A DNA stretch of 64,000 nucleotides from Lysobacterales bacterium (GTDB lineage Bacteria; Pseudomonadota; Gammaproteobacteria; Xanthomonadales; Ahniellaceae). This document shows positions 23,976-37,105 of the stretch, in pieces; the first letter of the stretch is position 1, and each line of letters begins with the position of its first letter. Position numbers and translations under genes: made by a program. The notes under the pieces are model-generated. The model did no database searches. It had not been told where the DNA came from and saw only the letters and a program-made list of their open reading frames with translations. The DNA lies in the NCBI GenBank assembly GCA_016182785.1, contig JACPFU010000027.1:40804-104803 (forward strand), written 5' to 3'.

Positions 23976-24443
23976 ATGAATCACTCGTTCCCGTTCGTCT
24001 TGCTGCTGCTTGCCGGCGCGGTCGCCGCAGCGGACACGACCTCGTCGGCGCGCGCGAAGCGTCCGCCGCCACCGCCGGTCTATCTCGAAGAGTGCACCGG
24101 CTGTCACGCCGCCTACCTGCCGCGGATGTTGCCCGCGGCGTCCTGGCAGCGACTGCTCGGCGGACTGCCGACCCATTTCGGTGTCGATGCCTCGCTCGAT
24201 GCCGCCACGCTGGCTGCGTTCCGGCCCTGGCTGCTCGACAACGCCGGCGACGCGCAGCGCTTCCCGGTGGCGCCGGAGCAGGACCGCATCACCCGCGCCC
24301 AGTGGTTCACGCGACAGCACCACGGGATCAAGCCCGCCACCTGGCAGCGGCCGGCGATCGGTTCCAAGTCCAATTGCGGCGCCTGCCATGGCCAGGCCGA
24401 CCAGGGGAAGTACGGTGAACACGACGTCCACATCCCGAAGTGA
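23976..24443 (+). CDS. Periplasmic diheme cytochrome c
   Basis: 155 residues with a short Sec signal (MNHSFPFVLLLLAGAVAA). Two haem sites are visible: CTGCH at C40 and CGACH at C134. The partner of SHP-type DUF1924 cytochromes is a diheme cytochrome c (DHC) of this size and spacing. Start ATG 23976 has a perfect AAGGAGG site. The frame extends upstream into the previous gene, but those codons are not used. The 3' end overlaps the cytochrome b561 start by 29 bases. Confidence 0.88.
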   Translation: MNHSFPFVLLLLAGAVAAADTTSSARAKRPPPPPVYLEECTGCHAAYLPRMLPAASWQRLLGGLPTHFGVDASLDAATLAAFRPWLLDNAGDAQRFPVAPEQDRITRAQWFTRQHHGIKPATWQRPAIGSKSNCGACHGQADQGKYGEHDVHIPK

Positions 24444-25224
24444 GCCCCGGCGGCCGCGCGTGCTGGTCTGGGACGCGCCGGTGCGCGTCTTCCACTGGCT
24501 GATGGTGCTGTGCTTCGCCGGCGCCTGGCTGACCGCCGAGAGCGAACGCCAGCGGCTGCTGCACGTGTGCTTCGGCTACAGCATGGCCGGACTGGTCGGG
24601 TTCCGCCTGATCTGGGGGTTTCTTGGCAGCCGCTACGCGCGCTTCGCCGAGTTCGTGCGCGGCCCGCGCGCCGTCACGCGTTACCTGATCGGGCTGCTGC
24701 GTGGCGCGCCGGAGCACTTCCGCGGCCACAACCCGGCCGGTGCGGTCGCGATCCTGCTGCTGCTCGGCCTGACCGCGCTGGTCGCGCTCGCCGGCCACGC
24801 CAGCTACGAGGAGCTGGCCGGCGACTGGACCGAGGAGCTGCACGAGGGCGCCGCCTACGCGCTGCTGCTGGTGGTCGTGGTGCATGTGCTCGGGGTGCTG
24901 GCGAGCAGCGTCCTGCATCGCGAGAACCTGGTGCGGGCGATGATCAGCGGGCGCAAGGCCGGCGCCCCGCACGACGCCATCGCGCGCGCCCACCTCGGCC
25001 TGGCGCTGGCGTTGCTGCTCGCCGTGATCGGGTTCTGGGTCTGGCAACTGGCCCCGGTCGCGAGCGTGCCCGGCGCCGACGCCACAGTGGGAGAATCGCG
25101 GCCATGCGAATCCTCCTCGCCGAAGACGACCCCCTGCTCGGCGACGGCCTTCGCGCCGGGCTGCGCCAGCGCGGCTGGCAGGTCGACTGGGTGCGCGACG
25201 GCGAAGCCGCCGAGCGCGAGCTGA
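24415..25224 (+). CDS. Cytochrome b561-like membrane protein
   Basis: About 269 residues starting at GTG 24415, preceded by AGGGGAAG. Four membrane helices carry candidate haem-b histidines in VFHWLMVLC, LLHVCFGYSMAG and VVVHVLGVLASS; the soluble loop has RYLIGLLRG. This is the membrane partner of the SHP/DHC cytochromes and would move electrons between quinol and the periplasmic haems. The last about 40 residues (from SRPCESSSPK) run out of frame through the first 121 bases of the next response regulator gene. They look non-native, so either the overlap is real or a frameshift hides an earlier stop. Confidence 0.82.
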   Translation: MNTTSTSRSEPRRPRVLVWDAPVRVFHWLMVLCFAGAWLTAESERQRLLHVCFGYSMAGLVGFRLIWGFLGSRYARFAEFVRGPRAVTRYLIGLLRGAPEHFRGHNPAGAVAILLLLGLTALVALAGHASYEELAGDWTEELHEGAAYALLLVVVVHVLGVLASSVLHRENLVRAMISGRKAGAPHDAIARAHLGLALALLLAVIGFWVWQLAPVASVPGADATVGESRPCESSSPKTTPCSATAFAPGCASAAGRSTGCATAKPPSAS

Positions 25225-25772
25225 AGGCCGAGGCGTATGCCGCCGCCGTGCTCGATCTGGGTCTGCCGCGCAAGGACGGGCTCGACGTGCTCGCGGCACT
25301 GCGGCGCGCGCGGGTGGACGTGCCGGTGCTGGTGCTGACCGCGCGCGACGCGATCCCGGACCGCATCCGCGGTCTCGATCTCGGCGCCGACGACTACGTG
25401 CTGAAACCCGTCGATCTCGACGAACTCGCGGCGCGCCTGCGCGCCCTGGTGCGCCGCGCGCACGGCCAGCCGCAGGAGTGTCTGCAAGCACAGGATGTGG
25501 TGCTCGATGCGGCCGCGCGCACGGTACGCCGCGGCGGCGTCGTGGTGCCGCTGTCGACACGCGAGTTCGACCTGCTGCAGCAGCTGATGCTGAGCGCCGG
25601 GCGCGTGCTGTCGCGCGAACAACTGGAGCAGCGCGTGTACGGCTGGGGCCAGGAAGTCGAGAGCAATGCCATCGAGGTGCACGTGCACCACCTGCGCCGC
25701 AAGCTCGGCGCCGAGCTGATCCAGACCGTGCGCGGCGTCGGCTATGTGCTGGCGCGCGAGGCAGCGCGGTGA
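25104..25772 (+). CDS. OmpR/QseB-type response regulator
   Basis: 222 residues: receiver (MRILLAEDDPLLGDG, acceptor D51 in VLDLGLPRKDG, Lys in LKPVDL) and a C-terminal winged helix (STREFDLLQQLM to the recognition-wing motif GVGYVL). The nearest style is QseB/TctD. It overlaps the cytochrome b561 frame at its start and the sensor kinase by four bases (GTGA at 25769). It is likely co-transcribed with the SHP/DHC/b561 trio and may regulate it. Confidence 0.88.
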   Translation: MRILLAEDDPLLGDGLRAGLRQRGWQVDWVRDGEAAERELKAEAYAAAVLDLGLPRKDGLDVLAALRRARVDVPVLVLTARDAIPDRIRGLDLGADDYVLKPVDLDELAARLRALVRRAHGQPQECLQAQDVVLDAAARTVRRGGVVVPLSTREFDLLQQLMLSAGRVLSREQLEQRVYGWGQEVESNAIEVHVHHLRRKLGAELIQTVRGVGYVLAREAAR

Positions 25773-27130
25773 GCCGGCGCGCGCCTTCGCTGCAGGGCCG
25801 CATGCTCGGCCTGGTGCTCGGTCTGGTCGCGGCGGTGTGGCTCGGCAGCGCGACGCTGACCTGGCTCGACACCCGCCACGAGCTCGAAGAGCTGCTCGAC
25901 AGCCACCTGGCGCAGGCGGCCGCAGTGCTGGTCGCGCAGCAGTACGACGCCGACCACGACGAACGCCACGTCGACGCGCCACGCCTGCATCGTTACGCCA
26001 CCACCGTCGCGTTCCAGGTGTTCCATGACGGGCGTCTGGCGCTGCATTCGGCGAACGCGCCGCGCACGCCGCTGGTCGACCTCGACGCCGGTGGCGGCGG
26101 TTTCCATCGCGTGCGTCGCGACGGCGTGGCTTGGCGCGTGTTTGTCACCCGCGGGCGCGAGCGCGACATCACCGTGCTGGTCGGCGAACGCATCGACTCG
26201 CGCAACGCGATCCTGTGGGCGGTGCTGGCCGCTGCCTCGTGGCCGCTGCTGCTGGCGCTGCCGCTGCTCGCGTTCGGCGTGTGGTGGGCGGTGCGGCGCG
26301 GGATCGCGCCGTTGCATCGGCTCGGGCGGCAGCTGGCACAACGTCGACCGCAGGCGCTGGAGCCGCTGGCGCTCGACGCCGCCGATCGCGAACTGCTGCC
26401 GCTGCTCGATGCGCTGAACGGCTTGTTCGAACGCATCGCCTCGCTGATGAGCGCCGAACGCCGCTTCACCGCCGATGCCGCGCATGAGCTGCGCACGCCG
26501 ATCGCGGCGATCCGCACCCAGGCCCAGGTCGCGCTGGCCGAGGGCGACGACGAGCTGCGCCGGCATGCATTGGGCGCGACCATTGCCGGCTGTGATCGCG
26601 CGGCGCGGCTGATCGACCAGCTGCTGACCTTGTCGCGGCTGGAGTCCTCGGGCGCGCTGGTCACGACCGCGGTCGACCTGGCGGCGTTGACCCGGCGCGT
26701 GCTCGCCGAGCTGGCGCCGCGCGCGATCGCCAAGGCGCAAGTGCTGGAGTTCGACGGCGATACGCCCGCGCCGGTCAGCGGTGACGAAACCCTGCTCGCG
26801 GTGCTGCTGCGCAATCTGGTCGACAACGCCATCCGCTACAGCCCGAACGGCGCCCGCATCGAGGTCGCGATTCGCGGCGCGGGCGCAGCGGTCGAGCTCG
26901 ACCTCGACGACAGCGGGCCCGGCCTGGACGATGCCGCGCGGCAGCGGCTGGGCGAGCGCTTCTTCCGCGTCGGCGCCGGTGAGGAAAGCGGCAGCGGACT
27001 CGGCTGGTCGATCGTGCGGCGCATCGCGCAGGTCCATGGCCTGCGCGTCGAAGCGCAGTCGCCGGGGAGGCTGGGCGGGCTTTGCGTGCGCCTGCGCGGC
27101 GCTACACCGGCACCCGCCGTTCGCCCTTGA
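25769..27130 (+). CDS. QseC-like sensor histidine kinase
   Basis: 453 residues from GTG 25769, translationally coupled to the regulator. Membrane helices at about 14-32 and 145-170 bracket a periplasmic domain of the QseC/TctE type (TWLDTRHELEELLDSHLAQA). A HAMP-like linker follows. The kinase core has H239 in DAAHELRTPIAA and an HATPase with NLVDNAIRY and SGLGWSIV. Its last 29 bases overlap the convergent Lrp regulator. The signal is unknown; context suggests electron-transport or cell-envelope stress. Confidence 0.87.
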   Translation: MSRRAPSLQGRMLGLVLGLVAAVWLGSATLTWLDTRHELEELLDSHLAQAAAVLVAQQYDADHDERHVDAPRLHRYATTVAFQVFHDGRLALHSANAPRTPLVDLDAGGGGFHRVRRDGVAWRVFVTRGRERDITVLVGERIDSRNAILWAVLAAASWPLLLALPLLAFGVWWAVRRGIAPLHRLGRQLAQRRPQALEPLALDAADRELLPLLDALNGLFERIASLMSAERRFTADAAHELRTPIAAIRTQAQVALAEGDDELRRHALGATIAGCDRAARLIDQLLTLSRLESSGALVTTAVDLAALTRRVLAELAPRAIAKAQVLEFDGDTPAPVSGDETLLAVLLRNLVDNAIRYSPNGARIEVAIRGAGAAVELDLDDSGPGLDDAARQRLGERFFRVGAGEESGSGLGWSIVRRIAQVHGLRVEAQSPGRLGGLCVRLRGATPAPAVRP

Positions 27131-27584
27131 CCTCGCGCAGGCTGAAGCTGGTGGCGATCTCGCGCACGCCGGGCAGGCGGCGCACGCGCTCGCGCACGAA
27201 GCTGGCGAAGTCGTCGAGCGAGCGTGCGATCACTTCCAGCTGGTAGTCGTACTTGCCGCTCAGGTTGTGGCAGGCCAGCACCTGGTCGAGCAGCTGCACT
27301 TCGCGTTCGAAGGCGCTGGCGATCTCGGCGGTGTGGTTCTCCAGCTGCAGCTGCACGAAGCCGCGCACGCCGAAACCGAGGCGGCGCTCGTCGAGGCGGG
27401 CGTGGTAGCCGGCGATCACGCCGGCGGCTTCGAGCGCGCGCACGCGCCGCCACACCGGGGAGTGCGACAGCGAGACCAGCGCGGCGAGGTCGGCGACGCT
27501 GCGGCGGGCGTCGTCCTGGAGCGCGGCGAGGATGCGACGGTCGTTGCGGTCGAGCTGCGGCGCTGCGTCAGGTGCTGGAGGCAT
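27102..27584 (-). CDS. Lrp/AsnC family regulator (MdeR-like)
   Basis: 160 residues: helix-turn-helix near the N-terminus (RSVADLAALVSLSHSPVWRR) and a C-terminal RAM ligand-binding domain (GKYDYQLEVIARSLDDFASF). It is divergent from a methionine gamma-lyase-type gene, the arrangement of mdeR-mdeA-mdeB in Pseudomonas putida, so it is the probable methionine-responsive activator of that cluster. Start ATG 27584 (MPPAPDAAP) is chosen for family fit; an in-frame ATG at 27656 would reach into the divergent promoter region. Confidence 0.85.
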   Translation of the reverse strand: MPPAPDAAPQLDRNDRRILAALQDDARRSVADLAALVSLSHSPVWRRVRALEAAGVIAGYHARLDERRLGFGVRGFVQLQLENHTAEIASAFEREVQLLDQVLACHNLSGKYDYQLEVIARSLDDFASFVRERVRRLPGVREIATSFSLREVKGERRVPV

Positions 27585-27597
27585 GATCAACCCCAAG

Positions 27598-27617
27598 TTG
27601 CGGCATGAATGCGACAA
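27598..27617. promoter_or_regulatory. Candidate Lrp/MdeR operator in the divergent region
   Basis: An imperfect dyad, TTGCGGCAT (27598-27606) against ATGCGACAA (27609-27617), matches at seven of nine positions around a two-base centre, 13 bases upstream of the regulator start. Lrp-family sites are often short imperfect palindromes like this. It is a pattern-based suggestion only. Confidence 0.35.
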
Positions 27618-27724
27618 GTCTTGCACGACAACCGGATCTGCGGGCGAAAAGCGCAAGAAATGTGCGGTAGATGCGGCGAATAATGTCCGCAGGCAATCCC
27701 GCCTGCTGTGCGACGAGTCGTGTC

Positions 27725-29020
27725 ATGCCCGGTCTCTGCAAAGGCGATCCGCGTTCCAAGGCTCCGGCGGTCGGCAGCGCGGCGTGGGTCAACGAACTCG
27801 GGCGCGCACGGCGGCCGGGTCCGGCACTGCCTGCCGCGGCCTTGCCGGCTGCGCTGGGTTCCTCGACCCTGTCGGTGCATGCCGGCAGCCGCGACGACCC
27901 GGCCACCGGTGCGGTCGGCACGCCGATCTACCAGAACAGCACCTTCGTGCTCGGCGCCGAGCAGTACCGCGCCATCGACCAGGGCTATGCGCGCGACCGC
28001 TTCATCTACACCCGCTACGGCAATCCCAGCCAGTGGGCGGTGCAGGAGAAAATTGCCGCGCTCGAAGGCGCCGAGTCGGCACTGGTGTTTGCGAGCGGCA
28101 TGGCCGCCATCGCCGCCTCGGTGCTGGCCATGCTCGATCGCGGCGTGCACCTCATCGCGTCCAAGGAGCTGTACGGCGGCAGCTACGCCTTCTTCCACCA
28201 CGAGCTGCCGTCGCTCGGGTTCAGCGTCAGCTACGTCGACCCGCGCGACCCGAACGCGGTGCGCGCGGCGCTGCGCCCGAACACCATGCTGCTGTTCTTC
28301 GAGGCGATGACCAACCCGCTGCTGAACCTGGTCGACATCGCGGCGATGGCGGCGATCGCGCGCGCTGCCGGCGCCAAGCTGATCGTCGATGCGACCTTCG
28401 TGTCGCCGCTCGGCGTGCGCGCGCTCGAACACGGTGCCGACCTGGTGCTGCATTCCGGCTCGAAGTATCTCAATGGCCACAGCGATCTGATCTGCGGCGC
28501 CGTTGCCGGCTCGCGCAAGTATGTCGACCGCGTCTGGCCGCGCCTGCTCGCCTACGGCGGCTGCCTCGATCCGCACGCCTGCTTCCTGCTCGAACGCGGC
28601 CTGAAGACGCTGGCGCTGCGCATGCGCGCGCACGAGCAGGGCGCGAGCGCGATCGCCGAATACCTGGCGCGCCATCGGCAGGTCGGTTGGGTGCGGCATA
28701 CCTCGCGCGCCGATCATCCCGACCATGCGCTTGCCACGCGCCAGCTGCGCCAGCACAGCGGCGTGGTCGCGTTCGCGCTGCACGGCGGCGATGCTGCGGC
28801 ACTGGCGCTGCTGCCGCGGCTGCGGCTGATGCGCGAAGCGACCAGTCTCGGCGGCGTCGAGACCCTGGTCAGCCTGCCGTTCAACACCTCGCACGCCGCG
28901 TTCACCGCCGAGCAGCGCGCGCAGATCGGCATCCCGCCGGGTTGCGTGCGCCTATCGGTCGGCATCGAGGACCCCGCCGACCTGATCGCCGATCTGGACC
29001 AGGCGCTGGCCACGATCTGA
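27725..29020 (+). CDS. Methionine gamma-lyase / Cys-Met metabolism PLP enzyme
   Basis: A trans-sulfuration family PLP enzyme, about 431 residues. The fold begins at LSVHAGSRDDPATGAVGTPIY. Visible are the SGMAA phosphate-loop region, DATF for the pyridine-nitrogen Asp, and the Schiff-base K247 in HSGSKYLNGHSD. Likely reaction: L-methionine to methanethiol, ammonia and 2-oxobutyrate, inferred mainly from context (Lrp regulator divergent, E1 dehydrogenase downstream). Cystathionine gamma-synthase/lyase activity cannot be excluded from sequence alone. The start is uncertain: ATG 27725 is used, with ATGs at 27671 and 27683 also in frame and none with a strong ribosome site. Confidence 0.82.
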   Translation: MPGLCKGDPRSKAPAVGSAAWVNELGRARRPGPALPAAALPAALGSSTLSVHAGSRDDPATGAVGTPIYQNSTFVLGAEQYRAIDQGYARDRFIYTRYGNPSQWAVQEKIAALEGAESALVFASGMAAIAASVLAMLDRGVHLIASKELYGGSYAFFHHELPSLGFSVSYVDPRDPNAVRAALRPNTMLLFFEAMTNPLLNLVDIAAMAAIARAAGAKLIVDATFVSPLGVRALEHGADLVLHSGSKYLNGHSDLICGAVAGSRKYVDRVWPRLLAYGGCLDPHACFLLERGLKTLALRMRAHEQGASAIAEYLARHRQVGWVRHTSRADHPDHALATRQLRQHSGVVAFALHGGDAAALALLPRLRLMREATSLGGVETLVSLPFNTSHAAFTAEQRAQIGIPPGCVRLSVGIEDPADLIADLDQALATI

Positions 29021-29039
29021 ACCCCACCCGGAGCACGAC

Positions 29040-29585
29040 ATGAAGAATGGCATCGCCACCGCCGCCCTCGCCGAACTCGCGGCCGAAGTGGGCGAACGAC
29101 CGCAGCAGGGTTGCGTCGCCTATGGCGTGCAGTTGAACTGGCGTTCGGGCACGCGTGCCGAGGTCGAGGCGCTGCCGATGCGCATCGGCGACGAGCAGGT
29201 CAGCCGTGGCCTGCGCTGGGAGATCGACGAACCGCGCCAGCTCGGCGGCAGCAATCACGCGCCGAATCCGCAGGAATACCTGCTGAGCGGGCTCGGCGGT
29301 TGCCTGATGGTCGGGTTCCTGGTCGGCGCCAGCGTGCGCGGCATCCAGATCGAACGCTTCGCCATCGAGGTGCGCGCCGAGCTCGATCTCGCCGGCTTCC
29401 TCGGCGTGCGCAAAGGTGCGCCGGTCGCGCTCGGCGGCATCCGCTATGTCATGCACGTGCAGGCCGAGGCCGGCGACGCCGAGCTGGAGGAGCTGCGCGA
29501 GCTGGCCGAGGCACACAGCCCGAATGCGATGACGCTGGCGCATGGCGTGCCGATCCACGGCGCGCTGGCGCGCACGTCGCGCTGA
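29040..29585 (+). CDS. OsmC/Ohr-family protein lacking the second cysteine
   Basis: 181 residues with the OsmC core: NPQEYLLSGLGGCLMV carries the peroxidatic-position C88. In Ohr/OsmC the partner cysteine lies in a C-P phrase; here the phrase is AHSPNAMTL with S160 instead. The two-Cys peroxidase cycle is therefore not available as written. GGAG lies six bases before the ATG, and the gene sits 19 bases after the lyase, so it is almost certainly in the same operon. It might bind or detoxify a thiol or organic hydroperoxide arising from methionine breakdown, which is inference. Confidence 0.82.
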   Translation: MKNGIATAALAELAAEVGERPQQGCVAYGVQLNWRSGTRAEVEALPMRIGDEQVSRGLRWEIDEPRQLGGSNHAPNPQEYLLSGLGGCLMVGFLVGASVRGIQIERFAIEVRAELDLAGFLGVRKGAPVALGGIRYVMHVQAEAGDAELEELRELAEAHSPNAMTLAHGVPIHGALARTSR

Positions 29586-29643
29586 CGCGCCGGCAGTGAT
29601 CGCCGATACTCGCCGCCCCGCACGTGGCCCGCACGAGACGCCG

Positions 29644-32343
<2,700 letters not shown>

Positions 32344-32431
32344 AGAAGCGTCCGTGCAACGAGCACCGGCTGCCGCTTGAGTGGCTACGAGGGCGGCTGC
32401 TACCGTGCAGCGCTTTCCGTGGCCGTGAACC

Positions 32432-33571
32432 GTGCGACCTTCCTCCCGCTCCTACCCGGCCCTAGATCTCATGCGCGGCTTTTCGGCGCTGACGATCTTG
32501 GTATTCCATGTGATCGCCATTTCGCGCTGGGAGTCGTTTCCGGATTCAGGCCCCTTGGTGTGGTTCCGCGTGAGCTTTCTGCGCGTCGACCTGTTCTTCG
32601 TGCTTAGCGGCTTCGTCATCGCGTTGGCGGCGATGCGTGAACAGGAGCGCGGGGAAGGCGCCCGCGGACGCTTCCTGTTCCGACGCCTGGCGCGGTTGGC
32701 GCCAGCGTATTTCATCAGCAGCTTCGTCTGGCTGATGCTCAATGAATTCTCCGTACTGAGGCAGCCGGATGCCTGGCTGCAAGCGTTGACGCACCTGACC
32801 TTCACCTACAACCTGTGGCCAAACACCATGGGTTCGATCAATGGCGTCACTTGGACGCTCGGTGTCGAGGTGCAGTTGTACCTGCTGCTCGCACTGCTCA
32901 TGCCAGTGCTGGCGCGCTGGCGGGCGGCACGCACCGCGCTGGCGGTGCTGCTGATCGCGCTGCTTTATCGCCTGACCAGCCAGTTCATTCAGATCGAAGT
33001 GCTTGGGCGGAGTCCCGACACGGCGCCGCTATGGTTCTTCTCGGTGCAGGTGCCGGGGATGCTCGATGTGTTCGGAATGGGAGTCGCACTCGCGCTCGTC
33101 GCGCGCCAACGCGGTCTGACGCCGGCCACCCCGGCGCGCTGGCTGCTGATCGCGGCCTGCGTGCTTTCGTTTACGTCGCTGTTGGTTTCGGCGTTATGGG
33201 CAAACGCCGCCCACTACTGGCATTCGTACTTCTGGGCGTCCGGCTTCCGCACGCTCGTGGCGCTGATGGTCTTGGGCTGGCTGTGGCTGGCCGTGGCCAT
33301 GCCGTCGGCCTGGGCAGCGCGGATATCGGTTTGGGCGCGCTATCCCGGCACCATCAGCTATGGCCTCTTCCTCTGGCACATGCCCGTCACCCAGTGGCTG
33401 CTCGCGAATACCAGTCTGCGCGAGTGGCAACTGCTGGGCGCGTGCATCGGCGTGACCGGAGCAATCGCTGCGATCAGCTGGCATGGGATGGAGAAGCCCA
33501 TCCAGGAGTGGGCGCGCCGCCGGGGAGACCGCCTGCGTGGCGGTCTTTCCGAAAACACCACAGTCGCCTGA
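32432..33571 (+). CDS. Acyltransferase family 3 (OafA/NodX-like) membrane protein
   Basis: 379 residues with about ten membrane helices. The N-terminal signature LDLMRGFSALTILVFHV carries the conserved Arg and His of acyltransferase-3 proteins, and RVDLFFVLSGFVIA is the second family motif. Such enzymes O-acylate surface polysaccharide or other exported glycans. The start is a GTG at 32432 with no strong ribosome site. G+C is slightly lower than neighbours. No polysaccharide cluster is adjacent, so the substrate is open. Confidence 0.85.
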   Translation: MRPSSRSYPALDLMRGFSALTILVFHVIAISRWESFPDSGPLVWFRVSFLRVDLFFVLSGFVIALAAMREQERGEGARGRFLFRRLARLAPAYFISSFVWLMLNEFSVLRQPDAWLQALTHLTFTYNLWPNTMGSINGVTWTLGVEVQLYLLLALLMPVLARWRAARTALAVLLIALLYRLTSQFIQIEVLGRSPDTAPLWFFSVQVPGMLDVFGMGVALALVARQRGLTPATPARWLLIAACVLSFTSLLVSALWANAAHYWHSYFWASGFRTLVALMVLGWLWLAVAMPSAWAARISVWARYPGTISYGLFLWHMPVTQWLLANTSLREWQLLGACIGVTGAIAAISWHGMEKPIQEWARRRGDRLRGGLSENTTVA

Positions 33572-33641
33572 AACGGGGCGCCATGCCAGGGCGCCACTTT
33601 CGCCCTATCCTTGGGCCACCCAATCCGGACCCTGAAGCGCC

Positions 33642-34532
33642 ATGACCGAACCCCGCCGCGTCGAGCACCAGATGACCGACAAGGGCTACGTGCCGGTGTA
33701 CACCACGGCCGTGGTCGAGCAGCCGTGGGCGCGCTATTCGGAAACCGACCATGCAGTGTGGGGGCAGCTGTTCCGGCGCCAGCGCGAGATCCTGCGCGAT
33801 CGCGCCTGCCCGGAGTTCCTGGATGCGATCGATGCGCTCGGCATGGACGACGCGCGCATCCCGAGGTTCGACGACATCAATCGACTGCTGCTCGCGGCCA
33901 CCGGCTGGAAGCTGATCGCGGTCGAGGGGCTGCTGCCCGAGCTGACCTTCTTCGAGCATCTCGCCGCGCGCGAGTTTCCGGTGACCTGGTGGATCCGCCG
34001 ACCCGACCAGATCGACTACATCGCCGAGCCCGACCTGTTCCACGACCTGTTCGGCCACGTGCCGCTGCTGATGAACCCGGTGTTCGCCGACTACATGCAG
34101 GCCTACGGCGCCGGCGGCGTGCGTGCCTCGACCTTCGGCAACGAACCGCTCGCGAACCTGACGCGGCTGTACTGGTACACGGTCGAGTTCGGTTTGATCG
34201 ACACGCCGCAGGGGCTGCGCATCTACGGTGCCGGCATCCTCTCGTCCAAGGGCGAGTCGATCCACTGCCTGGAATCCGACGTGCCGAACCGCATCGGCTT
34301 CGACGTGCAGCGGGTGATGCAGACGCGCTATCGCATCGACAGTTTCCAGAAAACCTACTTCGTGATCGACGGTTTCGAGCAGCTGTTCAAGGCCACCGTC
34401 GATCCCGACTTCGGCCCGATCTACTACCGCATGAAGGGCGCCGAGCCGATCGCGGCGGCCAGCGTGCTCGAGTCCGATCGCGTGTTCCAGCACGGCAGCG
34501 GCATCGGCTGGGCCAGCGCGGGCGACGTCTGA
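33642..34532 (+). CDS. phhA: Phenylalanine-4-hydroxylase
   Basis: 296 residues, the bacterial single-domain aromatic amino acid hydroxylase. The iron ligands are H134 and H139 in FHDLFGHVPLL and E182 in YWYTVEFGL. Conserved substrate and pterin residues appear in FPVTWWIRRPDQIDYI and YGAGILSSKGES. It converts phenylalanine to tyrosine using tetrahydrobiopterin-type cofactor and O2. Unlike many phhA loci, no pterin-carbinolamine dehydratase (phhB) gene is adjacent. It is a single gene between acyltransferase and cytochrome c5, with its own start at ATG 33642. Confidence 0.94.
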   Translation: MTEPRRVEHQMTDKGYVPVYTTAVVEQPWARYSETDHAVWGQLFRRQREILRDRACPEFLDAIDALGMDDARIPRFDDINRLLLAATGWKLIAVEGLLPELTFFEHLAAREFPVTWWIRRPDQIDYIAEPDLFHDLFGHVPLLMNPVFADYMQAYGAGGVRASTFGNEPLANLTRLYWYTVEFGLIDTPQGLRIYGAGILSSKGESIHCLESDVPNRIGFDVQRVMQTRYRIDSFQKTYFVIDGFEQLFKATVDPDFGPIYYRMKGAEPIAAASVLESDRVFQHGSGIGWASAGDV

Positions 34533-34633
34533 AGCGCGGCGTTCCTTGCCCGCCCGCCGGCACGCCGGCACAATGACGCCCCCGCATTTGCTGCCCGCAG
34601 GCTGCCCGCGCAGCCCTGCTTCCGGAGAAACCA

Positions 34634-35143
34634 ATGAGTCCGCATGACCAGACCTTCCTCAAGCACTTCGTCCAGTTGATCGGCGGCCTGTTCGGGCTGA
34701 CCGTGGTGTTGGCCACCGGCGCCGGCTACCTGCATGCGCAGCAGCCGCAGGAAGCCAGCGCCGCGCGCGCCGCGGCGGTACAGAAGCTGATCGCGCCGGT
34801 CGGCGCGGTGCGCAGCGGCAGCGCAGGCCAGGCCGAACTCGATGCAGCCAAGGCCAAGGCCGCGGCCGATGCGGCGCCGGCGAGCGCGGCAGCGCCGGAC
34901 GGGGCCGCGGTGTACAGCGGCCTGTGCGCGGCCTGCCACGGCGCCGGCGTGGCCGGTGCACCGAAGCTCGAGAAGGCGGCCTGGGAAGCACGCGTGGCAC
35001 AGGGTGTCGACACCCTGTTCGCGCATGCCCGTGATGGCTTCACCGGCAAGTCCGGAATGATGCCGGCACGTGGCGGCAACCCGGCGCTGACCGACGCCGA
35101 AGTGCGCGCCGCCGTGCAGTGGATGGTCGACAACCTGAAGTGA
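34634..35143 (+). CDS. Cytochrome c5-type monoheme c cytochrome
   Basis: 169 residues. One N-terminal membrane anchor (FVQLIGGLFGLTVVLATGAGY) and an Ala/Lys-rich linker (about 40-90) lead to a class I cytochrome domain with CAACHGAGVAGAPKL and the distal Met in GMMPARGG. It is probably a membrane-tethered periplasmic electron carrier, cytochrome c5/c555 style. GGAGA lies before the ATG, and a perfect terminator follows at 35182. Confidence 0.88.
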   Translation: MSPHDQTFLKHFVQLIGGLFGLTVVLATGAGYLHAQQPQEASAARAAAVQKLIAPVGAVRSGSAGQAELDAAKAKAAADAAPASAAAPDGAAVYSGLCAACHGAGVAGAPKLEKAAWEARVAQGVDTLFAHARDGFTGKSGMMPARGGNPALTDAEVRAAVQWMVDNLK

Positions 35144-35181
35144 CGCCGACCCGGCCGCCCGCGGCGGCCGCCAGGCACCTC

Positions 35182-35201
35182 GCGCCGCCCTCGGGCGGCG
35201 C
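35182..35201 (+). terminator. Rho-independent terminator after cytochrome c5
   Basis: GCGCCGCC (35182-35189) pairs with GGCGGCGC (35194-35201) across a four-base loop, followed by ATTGGTTTG. It lies 38 bases after the stop and 25 bases before the nuclease start. Confidence 0.75.
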
Positions 35202-35226
35202 ATTGGTTTGCAGTGCTGGAAATCCG

Positions 35227-37098
<1,872 letters not shown>

Positions 37099-37105
37099 TG
37101 GCGCG

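Noticed and set aside
33575..33596. Possible hairpin GGCGCC/GGCGCC after the acyltransferase
   Set aside because: Only six base pairs of a self-complementary word with a loose loop and no T-run.
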